DNA of 25,905 bases from DASSKO01 sp035690425. GTDB lineage: Bacteria > Actinomycetota > Actinomycetes > Propionibacteriales > Nocardioidaceae. The stretch spans positions 1 to 25,905 of the forward strand of contig DASSKO010000210.1 in NCBI GenBank assembly GCA_035690425.1. Direction: 5' to 3'. Below are positions 21,733 to 25,905 of the stretch, piece by piece; position 1 is the stretch's first letter; every line of letters begins with the position of its first letter. The translations under genes and the position numbers were made by a program. The notes under the pieces were generated by a model, which made no database searches, was not told the origin of the DNA, and saw nothing but the letters and a program-made list of their open reading frames with translations.

Positions 21733-24700
21733 CTAGCCGTGGGCCATGTCGACGAAGCGAGAGTAGTGACCCTGGAAGGCGACAACTACGTCCTTGGTTG
21801 GTCCGTTGCGGTGCTTGGCGACGATCATGTCTGCCTCACCGGGGCGCAAAGACTCCTTCTCGTAGGCGTCCTCGCGGTGCAGCAGAATCACCATGTCCGC
21901 ATCTTGCTCCAAGCTGTTATGGGCAGCGATCCCGTTCGCGACGAAATTGTGGAGTCCGAGCACGGTGGCATCGTAGACATCTTCCGTGCCGATGCTTTCA
22001 ATCTCAACAATCTTGTCCCAGTAGACGTCGTTGGTCGCCTGCAGCTCGAGGTCGTCGTCATCGAGAATGGCGGCCACCTCCGCGAGCCGAGCTCGCGTTG
22101 GTGCACCGGCATACGGCCGTCCGACCCGCTGCCGACCGAGGGCAGGCGCCGACTCCGTGTTTGTCATCTGTTTCCCCTTCAGCGCGGCCTTTACCTTTAC
22201 CCACACTTCCTTCGGATCAGTGTCGAGCTTTGACGCCGGCCGCACGGACCGAAGAGAGTCGGCAATCTCGCGCGCAACCTCGCCCCGACCGCCATGGACT
22301 CCGATCTTGTCGATGAAGCGCAGCTGGTTCTCCGCTCCATACACCTTGACGTGATACATATCGCGGTGATCGCTCGGCTGCACACGAGAGACACGTGCGT
22401 AGATGTTGAAGCGCAGCAGGAGACTCGCAACCTGATCCGCCATCGTCCGGCTACGTGTTGCATAGGAGACATGAGCCCACGACACGCCCTTCGGGCGATG
22501 TACCGACCCATCCGTCGCCCAGAGGTGCCGAAGGAATAGTCGCACCTGCGAGTTGGGGGCTGCGAACATCGACGCGGGCACAACCTTCTCATGACTCCGC
22601 AGGCCATCCACCGCGGTCAGATTGGCTTCGTCAATGCTCGCGTACCGAATCGGCTGGCGGCGAACGAACGAGCCGTCACCGAGCATATGTGCAAGCAGCA
22701 CGACCTCATTATCGTCCATCGGGGAAGGCCGCAGAGGAGCCGGCACATGGCGAATTGTGCCCAACCGGTTTCCGGGTGCAAGCTCACCCAGCGACCGCCA
22801 CCCGTCGTAGGTGAGGAACCGGTGGCTGGACGTTGCCTTGATTTCTCGGCCAGAGGCCAGCCGCAACCGAAAGACCTCCTTCACCCCGCTGGGAAATGCG
22901 TGGGTCAGTGTCCGTGGCACCAGCTTCAGACGGTCGTCGAGGGCCCACACCGGAACGTCACGCACCTGCGACGTCATCAACTCGCCGAGCGAAATCTCGT
23001 CACCGTTGTCAGCACGAGTAAGCCGGGTGTCGGCCGTAAGGCAGCCCGACTCTCGAAGGTCACTCAGCATCGGGCGTTTGTCGGAGCGCTGCTCGGCGCC
23101 TCGGTTCAGCTGCGATAGCGCGACAACGGGGACCTCCAACTCCTTGGCCAGCAACTTCATCTGGCGGGAGAACTCAGACACCTCGAGCTGGCGGCTCTCA
23201 ACCTTCTTGCCGGAGGTCATCAGCTGCAGATAGTCGACGACGATCAGGCGGAGATCGTGCCGCTGCTTCAGCCGCCTCGCCTTGGCTCGAATCTCCGTCA
23301 TCGTCATGTTGGGCGAGTCGTCGATGAATAGCGGCGCGGACGACACCTCGCCCATCTTGCGAGCCAGGCGCTGCCAGTCGTCATCGCTCATGTGGCCGTT
23401 GCGCATATGGTGCAGCGGAATACGTCCCTCTGCTGACAACAGGCGCATGGTGATCTCGTTGCGCGTCATCTCCAAGGAGAAGATCACACTGGCCAGGCCA
23501 TGCTTGATGGAAGCCGCACGAGCCACGTCGAGTGCCAACGTGGAGTTATGCGTGGGCACCATCGACTCACCGGCGAGATACCTATGCTCGACATTGTCAA
23601 CTTGCACACACCGAACCGGCACCGAGGGGACCTGACGTGTTCCTGTGATATACCTGCGCCCATTCCTGGCGAGGGATTCACCTCGATGTTCCTTGTGCGT
23701 GACGGCCTTGCGGTGCAGACGGAATACGTCATCTAGGGCAGAGAAGCTCAGGATGTGGCACGTCGAGGTTGCCTCGGAGCGCCCCTGCACGCCCTTGGTG
23801 CGTCGGCCGCACTTGTACCCAAGCGAGACGATCAACTCGTACGCGTCCGCAGCAAGGCGGGCGTTGGTGAGTGCCAACTGCACCGCTCCCCCCATGCGAA
23901 CGATCGTGCCGTCGGTGTCGAGGAGTCCAGCGAGCAACGCGCGCCGCTCCGGCTCGGGGGCGCGGAGGTAGGCGCCAGGGATGTGCTTGTTGCCGCGCAC
24001 GCCGAGCGTGCGCAGGTGACCAGTGAAGCTGTGTGCGAGGTGGCACGTGGAGCACCGAACAGCTACATGACTTTTCCGGCCATCACACTCCGGACACACC
24101 GTGCTGCCGCGGGCGGACGATTCCGGCTCCTGGGGCAACACCAGCGAGAACATCATGTTGCCGAGCGGGCGGACGGCGTACCCCTCAGCCTCGATCATCA
24201 TAGGGATCTCAGGGGTGTCTGAGGTGAGCCTGTTGCCGGCCGCCTCACCATTCCCCAGCCACGCGCCGAGCGTGTACGGCGCGATCAGCAGGTCTGTCGC
24301 GCTGCCCTCGAGCGGTGTTGTGTTCCGCACTGAGTGGTTGGCGCGCCGGTCGCGGCCCACCCGTAACGTGCTCTCGATCTCCCTGGTCGTCACAACCGTA
24401 GGCGCGGCGCGGCCACGGCGGGTCTCTCGATCCTCGGTAAGCCACTGGTGCTCAGCGTCGGCGACGATCCGCGTGCCGTCGGAAAAGCTGATCTCGTAGC
24501 AGGGACGGCCGTGCATGACTTCGGTTGCGGCGACAACCGTCGTCGCCTTTCCATCGGCACCATACAGTCGGTCGCCGACCGCCACCTCACCCATGGACGT
24601 CCAACCAGTGGGAGTGGCGAGGGGGGTGTCGAGGGCGAGGGCCTTTCCCATCGCAGGTCTTGCGGCGATCATCACGAGCTGGCCCGGGTGCAGGCCGTTG

Positions 24701-25323
24701 GTCAGCTCGTCGAGCTCGGCGAACCCGGTCGGCACGCCGACCATCTCGCCGTTGCGGTTGCCGATCGCCTCGATCTCGTCGAGGGCGCCCTCCATGATCT
24801 CGGCGAGCGGCGCGTAGTCCTCGCTCGAGCGCTTCTCGGTGACGCCATAGACCTCCGCCTGGGCCCGGTCGACCACGTCGTCAACCTCGCCCTCCCCGGC
24901 GTACCCCATCTGGGCGATCCGGGTGCCGGCGTCGACGAGCCGGCGCAGGATCGCCTTCTCCCGCACGATCTCGGCGTAGTAGCCCGCGTTGGCCGCGATC
25001 GGCACGCCCGAGACCAGCGTGTGCAGGTAGGGCGCTCCACCGACCCGGCCCAGCTCGCCTTGGCGCTGCAGCTCCGCCGAGACCGTGACGGCGTCGGCCG
25101 GCTCGCCGCGGCCGTAGAGGTCGATGATCGCGTCGTAGACGGTCTCGTGGGCGGGCCGGTAGAAGTCGGTGCCGCGCACCACCTCGACGACGTCGGCGAT
25201 GGCGTCCTTGCTCAACAGCATCGCGCCGAGCACGCTCTGCTCGGCCACGTAGTCCGATGGCGGTGTCCGGTCGAGCTGGCTGTAGTCCTCGTCGACCCGA
25301 CCGTGAAACTCGGCGATGCTCAA
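21733..25323 (-). CDS. dnaB: Replicative DNA helicase precursor with two inteins
   Basis: The 1196-residue precursor should splice to a helicase of about 454 residues, the normal DnaB length. Extein 1 (1-227) has the N-terminal DnaB domain (AEQSVLGAMLLSKDAIADVVEVV) and RecA fold up to the Walker A ARPAMGK. Extein 2 (594-760) begins STLALDVARAAS and includes FSLEM, IVVDYLQLM (Walker B region) and SQLNRGAEQRSDKRPMLSDLRESG. Extein 3 (1137-1196) begins SLEQDADMVILLHRED and ends in the AKHRNGPT region. I start at the TTG at 25323: AGGAG lies six bases upstream, and the resulting MSIAEFHGRVDED leader has the expected length before TPPSDYVAEQSV. An open frame runs on to 25392 without a good site. 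The hexameric helicase unwinds DNA at the replication fork, and function depends on splicing of both inteins. Confidence 0.95.
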   Translation of the reverse strand: MSIAEFHGRVDEDYSQLDRTPPSDYVAEQSVLGAMLLSKDAIADVVEVVRGTDFYRPAHETVYDAIIDLYGRGEPADAVTVSAELQRQGELGRVGGAPYLHTLVSGVPIAANAGYYAEIVREKAILRRLVDAGTRIAQMGYAGEGEVDDVVDRAQAEVYGVTEKRSSEDYAPLAEIMEGALDEIEAIGNRNGEMVGVPTGFAELDELTNGLHPGQLVMIAARPAMGKALALDTPLATPTGWTSMGEVAVGDRLYGADGKATTVVAATEVMHGRPCYEISFSDGTRIVADAEHQWLTEDRETRRGRAAPTVVTTREIESTLRVGRDRRANHSVRNTTPLEGSATDLLIAPYTLGAWLGNGEAAGNRLTSDTPEIPMMIEAEGYAVRPLGNMMFSLVLPQEPESSARGSTVCPECDGRKSHVAVRCSTCHLAHSFTGHLRTLGVRGNKHIPGAYLRAPEPERRALLAGLLDTDGTIVRMGGAVQLALTNARLAADAYELIVSLGYKCGRRTKGVQGRSEATSTCHILSFSALDDVFRLHRKAVTHKEHRGESLARNGRRYITGTRQVPSVPVRCVQVDNVEHRYLAGESMVPTHNSTLALDVARAASIKHGLASVIFSLEMTRNEITMRLLSAEGRIPLHHMRNGHMSDDDWQRLARKMGEVSSAPLFIDDSPNMTMTEIRAKARRLKQRHDLRLIVVDYLQLMTSGKKVESRQLEVSEFSRQMKLLAKELEVPVVALSQLNRGAEQRSDKRPMLSDLRESGCLTADTRLTRADNGDEISLGELMTSQVRDVPVWALDDRLKLVPRTLTHAFPSGVKEVFRLRLASGREIKATSSHRFLTYDGWRSLGELAPGNRLGTIRHVPAPLRPSPMDDNEVVLLAHMLGDGSFVRRQPIRYASIDEANLTAVDGLRSHEKVVPASMFAAPNSQVRLFLRHLWATDGSVHRPKGVSWAHVSYATRSRTMADQVASLLLRFNIYARVSRVQPSDHRDMYHVKVYGAENQLRFIDKIGVHGGRGEVAREIADSLRSVRPASKLDTDPKEVWVKVKAALKGKQMTNTESAPALGRQRVGRPYAGAPTRARLAEVAAILDDDDLELQATNDVYWDKIVEIESIGTEDVYDATVLGLHNFVANGIAAHNSLEQDADMVILLHREDAYEKESLRPGEADMIVAKHRNGPTKDVVVAFQGHYSRFVDMAHG
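21916..23043 (-). other. Intein 2 of DnaB, class 1, at the DLRESG/SLEQD site
   Basis: A 376-residue intein has Cys1 (CLTADTRL), a block B TSSH (Thr71, His74), a C-terminal block VLGLHNFVANGIAAHN with penultimate His375 and Asn376, and Ser as the +1 residue. This is a complete standard splicing set. The site is the one used by the cyanobacterial Ssp DnaB and the M. tuberculosis DnaB inteins. LAGLIDADG motifs are LAHMLGDG (Asp123) and LRHLWATDG (Asp178). They are only about 55 residues apart, short for this family. The DNA is less GC-rich than the flanking gene, in keeping with horizontal origin. Confidence 0.93.
23545..24642 (-). other. Intein 1 of DnaB, class 3, in the Walker A loop
   Basis: A 366-residue intein splits GK from ST in the P-loop. 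It begins with Ala (ALALDTPLATPTGW), not Cys or Ser, so it cannot use the standard first step. It carries the class 3 triad: Trp67 in block B (AEHQW), Cys345 in block F (PVRCVQVD) and Thr364 in the terminal THN. In that class the block F Cys attacks the N-terminal junction directly. The first C-extein residue is Ser. A LAGLIDADG endonuclease region lies between the blocks, with motif 1 LGAWLGNG (124-132) and motif 2 LLAGLLDTDG (236-245), plus a CxxC-x10-CxxC pair (Cys183/186/197/200). Motif 1 has Asn131 where the catalytic Asp is expected. Confidence 0.93.
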
Positions 25324-25459
25324 GGCCGACTCCTCTCCGACTACTGCGGTGCGCGAACGTGTGTTCGACACCCTAGGGCGGTCCACCGACAACGCGTACG
25401 AGCCGCTCGCGCGACAGCCTTGGGGAGGTTAGACCGCGCCCGCGTACGCCGAGAAGCCG

Positions 25460-25615
25460 GAGGTCCACAGCCCCTGTGCGCAACCGGCCGGGGGTTGTGG
25501 AAAACGCCGAACGCCGCTGTGCACAGGCTGGGTACACAGCTGTGGATAACGGTTGTCCGGTGACCGGCTCCCCCGATCTGACCAGGCCACATTCCAGTCC
25601 ACCGCTGTGGACCTC
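25460..25615. promoter_or_regulatory. Cluster of DnaA boxes and an inverted repeat upstream of dnaB
   Basis: In the 320-bp gene-free stretch between dnaB and the hydrolase, TGTGGATAA at 25541-25549 is a perfect DnaA box (TTATCCACA on the minus strand), and TGTGGAAAA at 25496-25504 is an 8/9 match. GAGGTCCACAGC occurs at 25460-25471 and, inverted, at 25604-25615; each copy includes a 7/9 match to TTGTCCACA. The dnaB promoter should lie here or between here and 25323. Regulation of dnaB by DnaA is inferred. It is not proposed as oriC, since dnaA and dnaN are absent. Confidence 0.55.
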
Positions 25616-25651
25616 GATCAGTCTCGGGCGTGTTGCGAAGGGGTCAGATCG
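25574..25651. repeat. 10-bp inverted repeat at the 3' end of the hydrolase gene
   Basis: CGATCTGACC (25574-25583) and GGTCAGATCG (25642-25651) are perfect inverted copies 58 bases apart. The right copy contains the hydrolase stop codon. The large spacing makes a simple terminator doubtful. Confidence 0.5.
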
Positions 25652-25905
25652 TGGACGAGCTGGCCCCGTCCGTGCTGGTGAGGATCAGCTCGATCGTCTC
25701 CTGCGGCTTGTCCCAGTGCGGGAAGTGTCCGCAGTCCTCGAACCAGTACAGCCGCGCCTGCGGAAACTCACGCATCGCCTGCTCGGCCTGGCCGGGCAGG
25801 GTCACCCGGTCCCGCCGGCCCCACCCGATCACCACGTCGCCGGGTGTCGTGCGACTGCCCTCCTGCCGCGGGCCGTGCACCAATGCGTCGAGTGCGGCGT
25901 CGAAG
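25644..25905 (-). CDS. Alpha/beta hydrolase, C-terminal part (5' end outside window)
   Basis: The frame is open from the window edge to the TGA at 25644-25646, giving about 86 residues. It shows the end of an alpha/beta hydrolase fold: VVIGWGRRDRVTLPGQAEQAM contains the usual strand and catalytic Asp turn, and LYWFEDCGHFPHWDKPQETIELIL contains the catalytic His in GHFPHWDKP. The nucleophile elbow lies outside the window, so activity and substrate cannot be judged. A short Ser/Thr-rich tail ends the protein. It reads toward dnaB with a 320-bp gap and is probably a separate transcription unit. Confidence 0.85.
   Translation of the reverse strand, partial: FDAALDALVHGPRQEGSRTTPGDVVIGWGRRDRVTLPGQAEQAMREFPQARLYWFEDCGHFPHWDKPQETIELILTSTDGASSSTI

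Noticed and set aside
23544..24643. Interruption of dnaB as a pseudogene or frameshift
   Set aside because: The insert is exactly in frame, with complete splicing motifs at both ends, so it is an intein rather than gene damage.
25324..25392. Longer dnaB start at 25392 or 25371
   Set aside because: No ribosome site is visible, and the added residues do not resemble DnaB N-termini.
25460..25615. Chromosomal origin (oriC)
   Set aside because: Only a few boxes are present, with no AT-rich unwinding region and no dnaA or dnaN nearby.
1..25905. tRNA or rRNA genes, CRISPR arrays, insertion sequences
   Set aside because: No cloverleaf, spaced repeats, transposase or terminal inverted repeats were seen by eye; a covariance-model and repeat search would settle this.

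Overview
The window is high-GC, densely coded DNA from an actinobacterium. The nitrate reductase subunits read like mycobacterial/pseudonocardial proteins, GTG and TTG starts are common, and dnaB carries two inteins at positions known from mycobacteria. A Pseudonocardia-like actinomycete is a reasonable guess, but the genus cannot be fixed from the sequence alone.

Region 1 (1-13319) is a nitrogen-oxide respiration island. A truncated NnrS-like membrane gene overlaps an 875-residue fusion: a polytopic membrane domain, then a type 1 copper cupredoxin, then a NirK-type copper nitrite reductase. Converging on this pair is a minus-strand run, narK-narG-narH-narJ-narI-cupin. It encodes the nitrate/nitrite transporter, the membrane-bound nitrate reductase with its chaperone, and a small cupin. 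Start and stop codons overlap throughout narGHJI. A PucR/CdaR-type regulator is divergent from narK. Together the genes would import nitrate, reduce it to nitrite at the inner face of the membrane, and reduce nitrite to NO with the fusion enzyme. No NO or N2O reductase lies in the window.

Region 2 (13320-17456) holds poorly characterised membrane proteins. There are two plus-strand genes (a 227-residue two-segment protein and a DUF2269-like protein), a decayed GNAT acetyltransferase, and a compact minus-strand cassette of four genes: two unnamed membrane proteins, a DUF2306 protein and an 85-residue soluble protein. The cassette leader has a hairpin that could mask the first ribosome binding site, and nested inverted repeats upstream.

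Region 3 (17457-21595, all minus strand) has a 923-residue MalT-type LuxR regulator just upstream of the cassette, a VOC/glyoxalase-fold protein and a SmtA/CmoM-like methyltransferase.

Region 4 (21691-25905) has dnaB, interrupted by a class 3 intein in the Walker A loop and a class 1 intein at the DLRESG/SLEQD site. The homing endonucleases of both look damaged. Upstream of dnaB is a gene-free stretch with a perfect DnaA box and related boxes, then the C-terminal end of an alpha/beta hydrolase cut by the window edge.
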